The notes under the pieces: model-generated
Database searches by the model: none
Told to the model about the DNA's origin: nothing
What the model saw: the letters and a program-made list of their open reading frames with translations, nothing else
Source of the DNA: Aurelia coerulea
Lineage: Eukaryota > Cnidaria > Scyphozoa > Semaeostomeae > Ulmaridae
Direction of reading: 5' to 3'
NCBI GenBank assembly: GCA_039566865.1
Contig: CM076956.1
Span: 10,923,511 to 10,987,510 of the forward strand
Length of the DNA: 64,000 bases
Part shown: piece by piece, positions 1 through 12,800 of the stretch
Layout of the letters: every line of letters begins with the position of its first letter
Position numbering within the stretch: the first letter of the stretch is position 1
Program-made: the position numbers and the translations under genes

Positions 1-3000
1 CAGGTTAATGAGGCTCAAATGATAGTGAATTTACGAGACAAAAGGAGGTCAAAACACAGATTATAGTTCAAAATATATGAATTCACGGTCAATGAATGGA
101 CCATGAAACTTAGCTTGCTGCAGATCGTCAAATTGATCTTTATATTTTCAAACATTTGAAGCCTCATTAGGCTAATGAGGCTCAAATGATAGTGAATTTA
201 CTAGAAAAATGGAGGTGAAAACACAGTTTATAGTTCAAAATACATGAATTCACGGTCAATGAATGAACTATGAAACTTAGCTTGCTGCAATTTTTCAAAT
301 TGAGCTTTATATTTTCAAACTTTTGAAATCTCATCCGGTTAATGAGGCTCAAATGATAGTTAAATTACGAGACAAAAGGAGGTCAAAACACAGTTTATAG
401 CACAAAATATATGAAATCACGGTCAATGAATGGACCATGAAACTTAGTTTGATGTAATTCATCAAATTGAGCTTTATATTTTCAAACATTTGAAACGTCA
501 TCAGCTGAATGAAGCTCAAATGATAGTGAATTTACGAGACAAAGTGAGGTAAAAACACAGTTTATAGTTCAAAATATATGAATTCACGGTCAATGAATGG
601 ACCATGAAACTTTGCTTGCTGCAAATCGTCAATTTGAGCTTTATATTTTCAAACATTTGAAACGTCATCAGCTTAATGAGGCTCAAATGATAGTGAAATT
701 ACGAGACAAAAGGAGGTCAAAACACAGTTTATAGTTCAAAATATATGACTTCACGGTCAATGAATGGACTAGGAAACTTTGCTTGCTTCAATTCGTCAAA
801 TTGAGCTTTATATTTTCAAACATTTGAGACCTCATCAGGTTATTGAGGCTCAAATGATAGTGAATTTACGAGACAAAAGGAGGTCAAAACACAGATTATA
901 GTTCAAAATATATGAATTCACGGTCAATGAATGGACCATTAAACTTAGCTTGCTGCAGATCGTCAAATTGATCTTTATATTTTCAAACATTTGAAACCTC
1001 ATCAGGTTATTGAGGCTCAAATGATAGTTAATTTACTTGAAAAATGGAGGTGAAAACACAGTTTATAGGTCAAAATATATGAATTCACGGTCAATGAATG
1101 GACTATGAAACTTAGCTTGCTGCAAATCGTAAAATTGAGCTTTATATTTTCAAACATTTGAAACGTCATCAGCTTAATGAGGCTCAAATGATAGTGAAAT
1201 TACGAGACAAAAGGAGGTCAAAACACAGTTTATAGTTCAAAATATATGACTTCACGGTCAATGAATGGACTAGGAAACTTTGCTTGCTTCAATTCGTCAA
1301 ATTGAGCTTTATATTTTCAAACATTTGAGACCTCATCAGGTTATTGAGGCTCAAATGATAGTGAATTTACGAGACAAAAGGAGGTCAAAACACAGTTTAT
1401 AGTTCAAAATATATGACTTCACGGTCAATGAATGGACCATGAAACTTAGCTTGCTGCAATTCGTCAAATTGAGCTTTATATTTTCAAACATTTGAAACGT
1501 CATCAGCTTAATGAGGCTCAAATGATAGTGAAATTACGAGACAAAAGCAGGTCAAAACACAGTTTATAGTTCAAAATATATGACTTCACGGTCAATGAAT
1601 GGACTAGGAAACTTTGCTTGCTTCAATTCGTCAAATTGAGCTTTATATTTTCAAACATTTGAGACCTCATCAGGTTATTGAGGCTCAAATTATAGTGAAT
1701 TTACGAGACAAAAGGAGGTCAAAACACAGTTTATAGTTCAAAATATATGACTTCACGGTCAATGAATGGACTATGAATCTTAGCTTGCTGCAATTCGTCA
1801 AATTGAGCTTTATATTTTCAAACATTTGAAACCTCATCAGGTTAATGAGGCTCAAATGATAGTGAATTTACTAGAAAAATGGAGGTGAAAACAAAGTTTA
1901 TAGTTCAAAATATATGAATTCACGGTCAATGAATGGACTATGAAACGTAGCTTGCTGCAATTCGTCAAATTGAGCTTTATATTTTCAAACATTCGAAACC
2001 TCATCTGGTTAATGAGGCTCAAATGATAGTTAAATTACGAGACAAAAGGTGGTCAAAACACAGTTTATAGTTCAAAGTATATGAATTCACTGTTAATGAA
2101 TGGACTATGAAACTTAGCTTGCTGCAATTCGTCAAATTGAGCTTTATAATTTCAAACAATTGAAACGTCATCAGCTTATTGAGGCTAAAATGATAGTGAA
2201 TTTACGTGACAAAAGGAGGTCAAAACACAGTTTATAGTTCAAAATATATGAATTCACGGTCAATGAATGAACCATGAAACTTAGCTTGATGCAAATCGTC
2301 AAATTGAGCTTTATATTTTCAAACATTTGAAACCTCATCAGGTTAATGAGTCTCAAATGATAGTGAATTTACGAGACAAAAGGAGGTCAAAACACAGATT
2401 ATAGTTCAAAATATATGAATTCACGGTCAATGAATGGACCATGAAACTTAGCTTGCTGCAAATCGTCAAATTGATCTTTATATTTTCAAACATTTGAAAC
2501 CTCATCAGGTTAATGAGGCTCAAATGATAGTGAATTTACTAGAAAAATGGAGGTGAAAACACAGTTTATAGTTCAAAATATATGAATTCACGGTCAATGA
2601 ATGGACTATGAAACTTAGCTTGCTGCAATTCGTCAAATTGAGCTTTATATTTTCAAACATTTGAAACCTCATCAGGTTAATGAGGCTCAAATGATAGTGA
2701 ATTTACTAGAAAAATGGAGGTGAAAACACAGTTTATAGTTCAAAATATATGAATTCACGGTCAATGAATGGACTATGAAACTTAGCTTGCTGCAATTCGT
2801 CAAATTGAGCTTTATATTTTCAAACATTTGAAACGTCATCAGCTTAATGAGGCTCAAATGATAGTGAAATTACGAGACAAAAGCAGGTCAAAACACAGTT
2901 TATAGTTCAAAATATATGAATTCACGGTCAATGAATGAACCATGAAACTTAGCTTGATGCAATTCGTCAAATTGAGCTTTATATTTTCAAACATTTGAAA

Positions 3001-6000
3001 CGTCATCAGCTTAATGAGGCTCAAATGATAGTGAATTTACGAGTCAAAAGGAGGTCAAAACACAGTTTATAGTTCAAAATATATGAATTCACGGTCAATG
3101 AATGAACCATGAAACTTACTTGATGCAAATCGTCAAATTGAGCTTTATATTTTCAAACATTTGAAACCTCATCAGGTTAATGAGGCTCAAATGATAGTGA
3201 ATTTACGAGACAAAAGGAGGTCAAAACACAGATTATAGTTCAAAATATATGAATTCACGGTCAATGAATGGACCATGAAACTTAGCTTGCTGCAGATCGT
3301 CAAATTGATCTTTATATTTTCAAACATTTGAAGCCTCATTAGGCTAATGAGGCTCAAATGATAGTGAATTTACGAGACAAAAGGAGGTCAAAACACAGAT
3401 TATAGTTCAAAATATATGAATTCACGGTCAATGAATGGACCATGAAACTTAGCTTGCTGCAGATCGTCAAATTGATCTTTATATTTTCAAACATTTGAAG
3501 CCTCATTAGGCTAATGAGGCTCAAATGATAGTGAATTTACTAGAAAAATGGAGGTGAAAACACAGTTTATAGTTCAAAATACATGAATTCACGGTCAATG
3601 AATGGACTATGAAACTTAGCTTGCTGCAATTTTTCAAATTGAGCTTTATATTTTCAAACTTTTGAAATCTCATCAGGTTAATGAGGCTCAAATGATAGTT
3701 AAATTACGAGACAAAAGGAGGTCAAAACACAGTTTATAGCACAAAATATATGAAATCACGGTCAATGAATGGACCATGAAACTTAGTTTGATGTAATTCG
3801 TCAAATTGAGCTTTATATTTTCAAACATTTGAAACGTCATCAGCTTAATGAGGCTCAAATGATAGTGAAATTACGAGACAAAAGCAGGTCAAAACACAGT
3901 TTATAGTTCAAAATATATGAATTCACGGTCAATGAATGAACCATGAAACTTAGCTTGATGCAATTCGTCAAATTGAGCTTTATATTTTCAAACATTTGAA
4001 ACGTCATCAGCTTAATGAGGCTCAAATGATAGTGAATTTACGAGTCAAAAGGAGGTCAAAACACAGTTTATAGTTCAAAATATATGAATTCACGGTCAAT
4101 GAATGAACCATGAAACTTACTTGATGCAAATCGTCAAATTGAGCTTTATATTTTCAAACATTTGAAACCTCATCAGGTTAATGAGGCTCAAATGATAGTG
4201 AATTTACGAGACAAAAGGAGGTCAAAACACAGATTATAGTTCAAAATATATGAATTCACGGTCAATGAATGGACCATGAAACTTAGCTTGCTGCAGATCG
4301 TCAAATTGATCTTTATATTTTCAAACATTTCAAGCCTCATTAGGCTAATGAGGCTCAAATGATAGTGAATTTACGAGACAAAAGGAGGTCAAAACACAGA
4401 TTATAGTTCAAAATATATGAATTCACGGTCAATGAATGGACCATGAAACTTAGCTTGCTGCAGATCGTCAAATTGATCTTTATATTTTCAAACATTTGAA
4501 GCCTCATTAGGCTAATGAGGCTCAAATGATAGTGAATTTACTAGAAAAATGGAGGTGAAAACACAGTTTATAGTTCAAAATACATGAATTCACGGTCAAT
4601 GAATGGACTATGAAACTTAGCTTGCTGCAATTTTTCAAATTGAGCTTTATATTTTCAAACTTTTGAAATCTCATCAGGTTAATGAGGCTCAAATGATAGT
4701 TAAATTACGAGACAAAAGGAGGTCAAAACACAGTTTATAGCACAAAATATATGAAATCACAGTCAATGAATGGACCATGAAACTTAGTTTGATGTAATTC
4801 GTCAAATTGAGCTTTATATTTTCAAACATTTGAAACGTCATCAGCTTAATGAAGCTCAAATGATAGTGAATTTACGAGACAAAGTGAGGTAAAAACACAG
4901 TTTATAGTTCAAAATATATGAATTCACGGTCAATGAATGGACCATGAAACTTTGCTTGCTGCAAATCGTCAATTTGAGCTTTATATTTTCAAACATTTGA
5001 AACGTCATCAGCTTAATGAGGCTCAAATGATAGTGAAATTACGAGACAAAAGGAGGTCAAAACACAGTTTATAGTTCAAAATATATGACTTCACGGTCAA
5101 TGAATGGACTAGGAAACTTTGCTTGCTTCAATTCGTCAAATTGAGCTTTATATTTTCAAACATTTGAGACCTCATCAGGTTATTGAGGCTCAAATGATAG
5201 TGAATTTACGAGACAAAAGGAGGTCAAAACACAGATTATAGTTCAAAATATATGAATTCACGGTCAATGAATGGACCATTAAACTTAGCTTGCTGCAGAT
5301 CGTCAAATTGATCTTTATATTTTCAAACATTTGAAACCTCATCAGGTTATTGAGGCTCAAATGATAGTTAATTTACTTGAAAAATGGAGGTGAAAACACA
5401 GTTTATAGTTCAAAATACATGAATTCACGGTCAATGAATGGACTATGAAACTTAGCTTGCTGCAAATCGTAAAATTGAGCTTTATATTTTCAAACATTTG
5501 AAACGTCATCAGCTTAATGAGGCTCAAATGATAGTGAATTTAGGAGACAAAAGAAGGTCAAAACACAGTTTATAGTTCAAAATATATGACTTCACGGTCA
5601 ATGAATGGACTATGAAACTTTGCTTGCTTCAATTCGTCAAATTGAGCTTTATATTTTCAAACATTTGAAACCTCATCAGGTTAATGAGGCTCAAATGATA
5701 GTTAATTTACGAGACAAAAGGAGGTCAAAACACAGTTTATAGTTCAAAATATATGACTTCACGGTCAATGAATGGACCATGAAACTTAGCTTGCTGCAAT
5801 TCGTCAAATTGAGCTTTATATTTTCAAACATTTGAAACGTCATCAGCTTAATGAGGCTCAAATGATAGTGAAATTACGAGACAAAAGCAGGTCAAAACAC
5901 AGTTTATAGTTCAAAATATATGACTTCACGGTCAATGAATGGACTAGGAAACTTTGCTTGCTTCAATTCGTCAAATTAAGCTTTATATTTTCAAACATTT

Positions 6001-7925
6001 GAAACCTCATCAGGTTAATGAGGCTCAAATGATAGTGAATTTACGAGACAAAAGGAGGTCAAAACACAGTTTATAGTTCAAAATATATGACTTCACGGTC
6101 AATGAATGGACTATGAAACTTAGCTTGCTGCAATTCGTCAAATTGAGCTTTATATTTTCAAACATTTGAAACCTCATCAGGTTAATGAGGCTCAAATGAT
6201 AGTGAATTTACTAGAAAAATGGAGGTGAAAACACAGTTTATAGTTCAAAATATATGAATTCACGGTCAATGAATGGACTATGAAACGTAGCTTGCTGCAA
6301 TTCGTCAAATTGAGCTTTATATTTTCAAACATTCGAAACCTCATCTGGTTAATGAGGCTCAAATGATAGTTAAATTACGAGACAAAAGGTGGTCAAAACA
6401 CATTTTATAGTTCAAAGTATATGAATTCACGGTCAATGAATGGACTTTGAAACTTAGCTTGCTGCAATTCGTCAAATTGAGCTTTATAATTTCAAACATT
6501 TGAAACGTCATCAGCTTAATAAGGCTAAAATGATAGTGAATTTACGTGACAAAAGGAGGTCAAAACACAGTTTATAGTTCAAAATATATGAATTCACGGT
6601 CAATGAATGAACCATGAAACTTAGCTTGATGCAAATCGTCAAATTGAGCTTTATATTTTCAAACATTTGAAACCTCATCAGGTTAATGAGTCTCAAATGA
6701 TAGTGAATTTACGAGACAAAAGGAGGTCAAAACACAGATTATAGTTCAAAATATATGAATTCACGGTCAATGAATGGACCATTAAACTTAGCTTGCTGCA
6801 GATCGTCAAATTGATCTTTATATTTTCAAACATTTGAAACCTCATCAGGCTAATGAGGCTCGAATGATAGTGAATTTACTAGAAAAATGGAGGTGAAAAC
6901 ACAGTTTATAGTTCACAATATATGAATTCACGGTCAATGAATGGACTATGAAACTTAGCTTGCTGCAATTCGTCAAATTGAGCTTTATATTTTCAAACAT
7001 TTGAAACCTCATCAGGTTAATGAGGCTCAAATGATTGTTAAATTACGAGACAAAAGGTGGTCAAAACACAGTTTATAGCTCAAAATATATGAAATCACGG
7101 TCAATGAATGGACCATGAAACTTAGCTTGCTGCAAATTGTCCAATTTTTTTTTTTTTATTTTCAAACATTTGAAACCTCATCAGGCTAATGAGGCTCCAA
7201 TGATAGTGAATTTACTAGAAAAAAGGAGGTCAAAACACAGTTTATAGTTCAAAATATATGAATTCACGGTCAATGAATGGACTATGAAACTTAGCTTGCT
7301 GCAATTCGTCAAATTGAGCTTTATATTTTCAAACATTTCACACCTCATCAGGTTAATGAGGCTCAAGTGGTAGTAAATTTTCGAGAAAAAGAGGAGTTCA
7401 AAAGACACTATATAGTTCAAGAATTATGAATTCACGGTCAATAAACGGAATATGAAACTTGCCTTGCTGCAATTCTTCAAATGGAGCTTTATAATTTCAA
7501 ACATTTGAAAGCACTTCAGGTTAATGAGGCTCAAATGATAGTGAATTTACGAGACAAAAGGAGGTAAAAACACACTTTATCGTTCGAAATATATGAATTC
7601 ACGGTCGATGAATGGAGTATGAAACTAACCTTGCTGCAATTCTTCAAATTGAGCTTTATATTTTCAAACATTTGAAACCTCATCAGGTTAATGAAGTTAA
7701 AATGACAGTGAAGTTACGAGACAACTGGAAGTGAAAATACAGTTTATAGTTCAAAATATATGACTTCACGGTCAATGGATGGACTATGAAACTTCGTTTG
7801 CTGCAATTCGTCAAATTGAGCTTTATATTTTCAAACATTTGAAACCTCATCAGGTTAATGAGGCTCAAATGATGCTAAACTTTCGAGACAAACAGAAGGT
7901 CAAAACACAGTTTAAAATTGAAATG
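1..7925. repeat. 167-bp tandem satellite array with 4,340-bp higher-order repeat
   Basis: About 47 head-to-tail monomers of 167 bp; the AGGTTAATGAGG-type junction recurs at 2, 169, 336 and onwards. Shared landmarks include CAAATGATAGTGAA, AACACAGTTTATAG, an EcoRI-containing ATGAATTCACGGTCAATGAA and ATTTTCAAACATTTGAAA. Variant monomers recur at a fixed 4,340-bp offset (for example 541/4881, 1031/5371, 2171/6511), which is 26 monomers minus two bases, so positions 1-2500 and 4341-6850 are two copies of one higher-order unit. Monomers after about 6840 are more divergent, with a T-run insertion near 7145, as expected at an array edge. The array continues past the left end of the window. Short open frames inside it simply repeat with the monomer and are not genes. 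Confidence 0.97.
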
Positions 7926-8928
7926 TTAGGAATTTCAGCTAAGCCTGATTAAGCTTTAATCTAACAGATTGAAATGAAATAGATGTGAGACTTTGGTAGA
8001 GAATCACTACTACGGAAAAACATCTATTCAGTATAGGCTGAAAAACTTATAGAGAATATGACTATCGACAGAAACTTGGCTTGACCAATTCAGTCAAAAT
8101 GAGGTATACATTATTGTTTCAGAGCCTTTTTAAGGGATTTTAAGTGGGGAGGCAAATCCTAAAAAGGGGATATGTTAGTCTGATTGGTTAGAAGAGCAAG
8201 CTACAAAAGGCCCGTAGTTGGAGCGCTTTTCAGATCGGGGGGGGGGCACTAATTCGCACCGAATGCGTAAAATGTTCGGGGGTCCGAATATTTTTTGGTC
8301 AAAGCCTTCTTTTCTTTTGGCAACGCCCTTCTCTGCATTACTGATAAAAGGGAATTTTATGCTCGGAGGTCCTGGAGAAAAATAGGAAATTTACGAATCC
8401 AAATATATATCAAACAGCCTAGCTAAAATCTAAGACTTATTTGATATTTGACATATTTGATTTACAAAACTCATCGCGAATTCTCGTGAGCAGCGGCGTG
8501 GCCAGAAATTTTGAGCAAGGTGAAACGAGGGGGTATGGGGGCAAAGCCCCCAGGAGAATGTTTAGGGCCACACCCTTTACTTTGGCATGGATCTCCCATT
8601 ATCATGCTTGCCATTAGTGACTAGGAAACTTTGAGAGTTTTTTGACATTTATCCTATGCGTGAGTAACATTTTTGAAGAAACATCCTTGACTTTGGCTGA
8701 AACACCCTGTCTCTGGTGGTAAACATTCCTGTTATCGTATTCCATTCATTTACACATGGCCTTTGCAGGTTGCCTACGCAGTGGTGGCGGCAATAGCTTA
8801 TTCTCTGGAAATCACTCAGTTGAAATAAGGGATAATTTTCTGGGGTCAAAGATCTTGACACTGGGGGGCAAAGTATAGGGATCGGGGGGCAATTGCCCCC
8901 CAGTTTTAATGTTAAAAAAGGCCCTGTA
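7926..8928. other. Satellite-edge sequence with transposon debris, no gene
   Basis: The satellite similarity stops here and resumes briefly at 8929. The interval contains short G/C hairpins typical of MITE ends: GGGGGCAAAGCCCCC near 8549 and GGGGGGCAATTGCCCCCC near 8884. I see no coding potential. It is probably one or more insertions into the decaying end of the array; no target-site duplication could be read. Confidence 0.5.
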
Positions 8929-9020
8929 TTGTTTAAATTGAGCTTTACATTTTCAAATATTTGAAACCTAATCAGGTTAATGAGGTTCAAATGATAGTAA
9001 ATTTTCGAGAAAAAACGTTC
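8929..9020. repeat. Orphan satellite monomer fragment
   Basis: This stretch matches the satellite (AAATTGAGCTTTACATTTTC, then ATTTGAAACC, GGTTAATGAGG and CAAATGATAGT) but stands about 1 kb beyond the main array. It marks the older outer limit of the satellite. Confidence 0.85.
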
Positions 9021-9726
9021 ATCGTCATAAGTGTAGCCAAAATCCAACCTTAAATTCAAGAATTATTTCTATGAATTTAAGCGAGCCAACCTCGATTCCA
9101 ATTGTATGCGGCACTATCTCGCTCTCGCCCCTTTCTTACTTTTGTTCAACCAATCAGATTTGATCAATTCAATTTTTAAAAATCTGGCGGTCCCAATGGA
9201 ATGTGATAGTTCAATGTCATATCCTAAAATACAGTTCCTTTCTTATGAAAACAAAACAAGTTTCCTTCCTTCAGAAATAGAATGACGGGCGATTTGGAGA
9301 AAGAAGGAATAAAGATATATTTCTATGATTTGTGAATGAAACATTTCATTCATCCTTCAGAATCGGAAGGGAAAATTTTGCCAGAACTCACGAACTTGTT
9401 TGTGAAGCCACTTCTGATATATGACACCCTAACGACAGTTTGGACCACTGGAATGTGTTGCAGTTTGGAAATATTTTGATCTCATTTCAAGACAACGGCT
9501 GCATTTATATTGTCAAATACATCGTTATTGGAAAGAATCAAGTTTGCAAACGTCAATTCACTTCATGGAAGAAGACTTCTCTTTTTAGGAACCAGCTTTT
9601 CCACACGGATTGTTGTTGCAAAGATCGGTAGCGAAAAGATTTTGCCCGGTGGGTGTTGCTTAGGCCATCATTCATTAGGCCCAGTCGGCAGATCGAGATC
9701 ATTTGCAACAAAAAGTGCGAGCAAAG
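9021..9726 (+). promoter_or_regulatory. 5' flank and probable 5'UTR of DEPDC1
   Basis: Non-repetitive sequence directly upstream of the DEPDC1 start codon. An in-frame TAG at 9676-9678 precedes the first in-frame ATG at 9727. No clear TATA box or initiator was found, so the transcription start is not placed. Short upstream open frames overlap the start region and could be uORFs. Confidence 0.4.
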
Positions 9727-9801
9727 ATGTCGGTAGAGCTTCGAACGATGAGAGCAATTTCTCCGGCAGCCAAGAGTTCACCATTCCAAGCTACGAAACT
9801 G
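9727..9801 (+). CDS. DEPDC1: DEPDC1 exon 1 (start codon)
   Basis: Encodes MSVELRTMRAISPAAKSSPF then QATKL, and ends in phase 0 at a GTAAAA donor. The ATG has A at -3 and is the first ATG after an in-frame stop. The QATKL|WNQ junction matches the RATKL|WNE position of the vertebrate protein, which is why this small exon, 4.7 kb from the next, is accepted. Confidence 0.85.
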
Positions 9802-12800
9802 GTAAAATTTACACAAATTTTCAAGTTTGTATTTAGGCCCAGGCTGGCTGATGCCCTCCAACCAAAAGGTTGCCTGCTGCTGGTCCTTTGCTGTTGAGAC
9901 AGTATTTAAAGTAAACAGTTTCTCGGTTTAAGGATGTCCGATCTGGGTGCATACTCATGTAAACTTTATATGAAGTATGTTTGTGAAATCGTACATGAAA
10001 AATCTAACTACATTCACACAATAATCAAAGAAAAAGAAATCATTATTTATTCTACCAAAAGTGCAGGGCAGGGTTCTACTTTTAACGTGCCAGTCTGAGA
10101 AGAATGCACAGTCCTCTGAGGTTTCCAACTGAAAATGGCAATGATGTAAATGAAATTTCAAAAGAAATTTATAAACGATGGAGATTTTTCCTTGTGAGCT
10201 CAGGTGCAACATCAGATCACCTATTTGCTAGCATCCAAGCAAGATAAGAATCTTAGATTGATGCTCTCTTAGGGTTTTGCTTGAATGCTTGATCCAAATG
10301 CAATCTAATGCAAAAGTCTAAAATTTGCAAATCCAATCAGATCTTTTTGTGTCAAGATCCAATCCAGAAAACTTTGATCCAGTAAATACAAGCTTTAAAT
10401 GCAAATTAAGAAATAAGCTGTGCTCCTTCAATTAATTGTATCCACATACACTTGCTAATGATAGATAGAGAAAGATGTTGTTGGGGAAACAAGATACGGT
10501 TTGTCCGAAGAAATGTATGTGTCCCTCTGTGCAGTAAGTTAGAGGTCATGCGCAGTAGCCTTTTGGGCTGGGGCTCTGCTGGGTCCATGAGCATTAACCT
10601 ACTGCCCGGGGGGACACATACGTTTCCTCGGACAAACCGTAGTATCTCGTCTCCCCAACAAGACCATGGTATAGCAAACACTTTTTTGCTGTGCAAAGTC
10701 AAGAGTGTCATGATTTTATTGTTTGTGGAACAGACCAGATTAGGATCTGCATTTGGATATGGGTTGCTGTACAATTAAAACTGTCTCTAAACTAAATCCC
10801 AGGCCTTTTCGTTTGACGCGTGCGATCGCACACGCACACATTGGCACACACGCTAATTGAGTCACGAGTGCTTTTCATTGCACGCGCAAAGTATTATTTT
10901 GATGCTCGACACATCCAATGTCAAAGCATGGTGCTTCAATAAACCATGATTGCTGACAAATCCTATAACACTTTCGACAAAGTCCCAAGTGGCAATTCCC
11001 ACAATATGAAATAATTGCAACACTTGGTGCTCATAGAGCGAAGGTGATTGTTGTTACCGATACCGGTGTTCATGAAGAAAAGGAACCGAGCAGACAACAG
11101 ATTTGTCCTGTTGGCATTGATAGTTCGGAAGAATCGGACACTAGACGAGTCTGAGTTTACCGAGGAAGAAATTGCTGAGTATAGTCCTGTAAAAACAAAA
11201 GCCTTTTTTTTTTTTTTATATCCACTAAAAGATTACAATATATATGTTACTTACACTACCTACAAAATTACTATACAATACTACAGGAACGATAACCCAA
11301 GGAGCAAAAGGCTGTGACTACCCCGAGGCCATTTGGACATTGAGCTAAAACTACTATGGTCTGTCTCAAATTACTGGCCATGAGAAATATCTGCGATCAG
11401 GTTGACTTTTGTTTGGATTGGTAAATAAGGCATTATCGCAATATTGCATGGCATCTAATTTGAGATAGACATTTAAAAATACACGACTTAACTAAAGAAA
11501 AACAAGAACAAAACAAAATAAACTAAAACAAAAACTTCATTGACACATAAACATATGAACGATGATATTCAATTTTATAGGTAGTGTGATTATCTTTATC
11601 AGTAAAGGGAGACTTGAAGACCCATTTTTGTGTCACTCCTTAATAAGTACCGTCTTGAATAACTACGTGTGCAAATCGCACGCGCAAATAAATTTGCCTA
11701 TGTGTTTTGCTGCACGCGTGTTGTTTTATTCCCGAAAAGGCCTGAAATCCTCCTGGCATGATGGGTATTTTCAAACCAAAATAAACAACAGGGTCAGCTA
11801 TCAAGGAACTAAAATGAAATCTACAATTCATCACAGACCAAATCCAGTTACGGTCAGGTCAAACAGTATCCTATTGTTAGGACCACAAATTTGGAATGCT
11901 TTGCTCAAATACAGTAGATCAAACCTAGCCAAAAATATTCAAATGTTTAAGAGACTAATAAAAAAATGGGATGGACCAACTTACAACTGTAAATGTTTGT
12001 AGGCAGCAAGCAAAAGGTGTATATTATATAGATTTTTAATGCTAGAAAGGTTCAATTGATAAGATGACAAAAAAGATGCATGTACAACAATAGTTGGTAA
12101 ACAAAATGCAATTTTTGCTAAAAATCTTAAAAAATTCTTTCTTGCACTAATATTCATCATACAAAACATAGTACAATCTGTTAAATGCATGTTAACTAAA
12201 ATGTGTCAAACAAATCCAGACTGATAGAAACATATCTGAATTGCATTTTGGCCAGCCCATACTTTCATCCAAATCCAATCCAAAGGAGAAAGAGTCTACA
12301 AAACAAGGAAAATGAAATGCTTTACACATTAAAATAATTAACTGGGCAGTTGTAGCAAGCTTGTGCATTTTGTTTTGTTGACCCTTTCTTCTTGCGGATA
12401 ATGTATTGGCAAGGTTGGGCTGATTTGATTCAATCAAAATGAGCACACCTTACTGCTGTGACTGGTTACAACTCAATGCAACTGGATTTTTTTTAAAAAG
12501 TACATTTTCTGCTCAATGGAAGTCAGTCTTTCAGACACATGAATTTGAAATGATGAAATGAAAATTAGAACATACCTTTTTTGTGTGTTTTATTCAATGA
12601 AAACAATTAAAAGTAACAAAGAACAAGATTTATAAACTATGTGCCATCCATAGTGGGAAAGGACATATTGTCAGCGAGTTCCCACTATGAATGACACTTA
12701 CAATTTCAAATGTATCAAATTAATTTGACTAGTACACACGTACACAAACAGACTTACATACAAACATATACACAGATACATTCACACATAGGTACAGTCA

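Noticed and set aside
2171..7868. Repeated 61-79-codon minus-strand frames in the satellite
   Set aside because: They recur with the monomer and share its frame; the open frame is a by-product of periodicity.
9440..9897. Overlapping plus-strand frames around DEPDC1 exon 1
   Set aside because: Only the frame that ends QATKL at the donor fits the family; the 9703 start is a TTG and the others are shadows or possible uORFs.
10406..10778. 108- and 122-codon frames on both strands
   Set aside because: Both are produced by the inverted repeat of the foldback MITE at 10478-10661.
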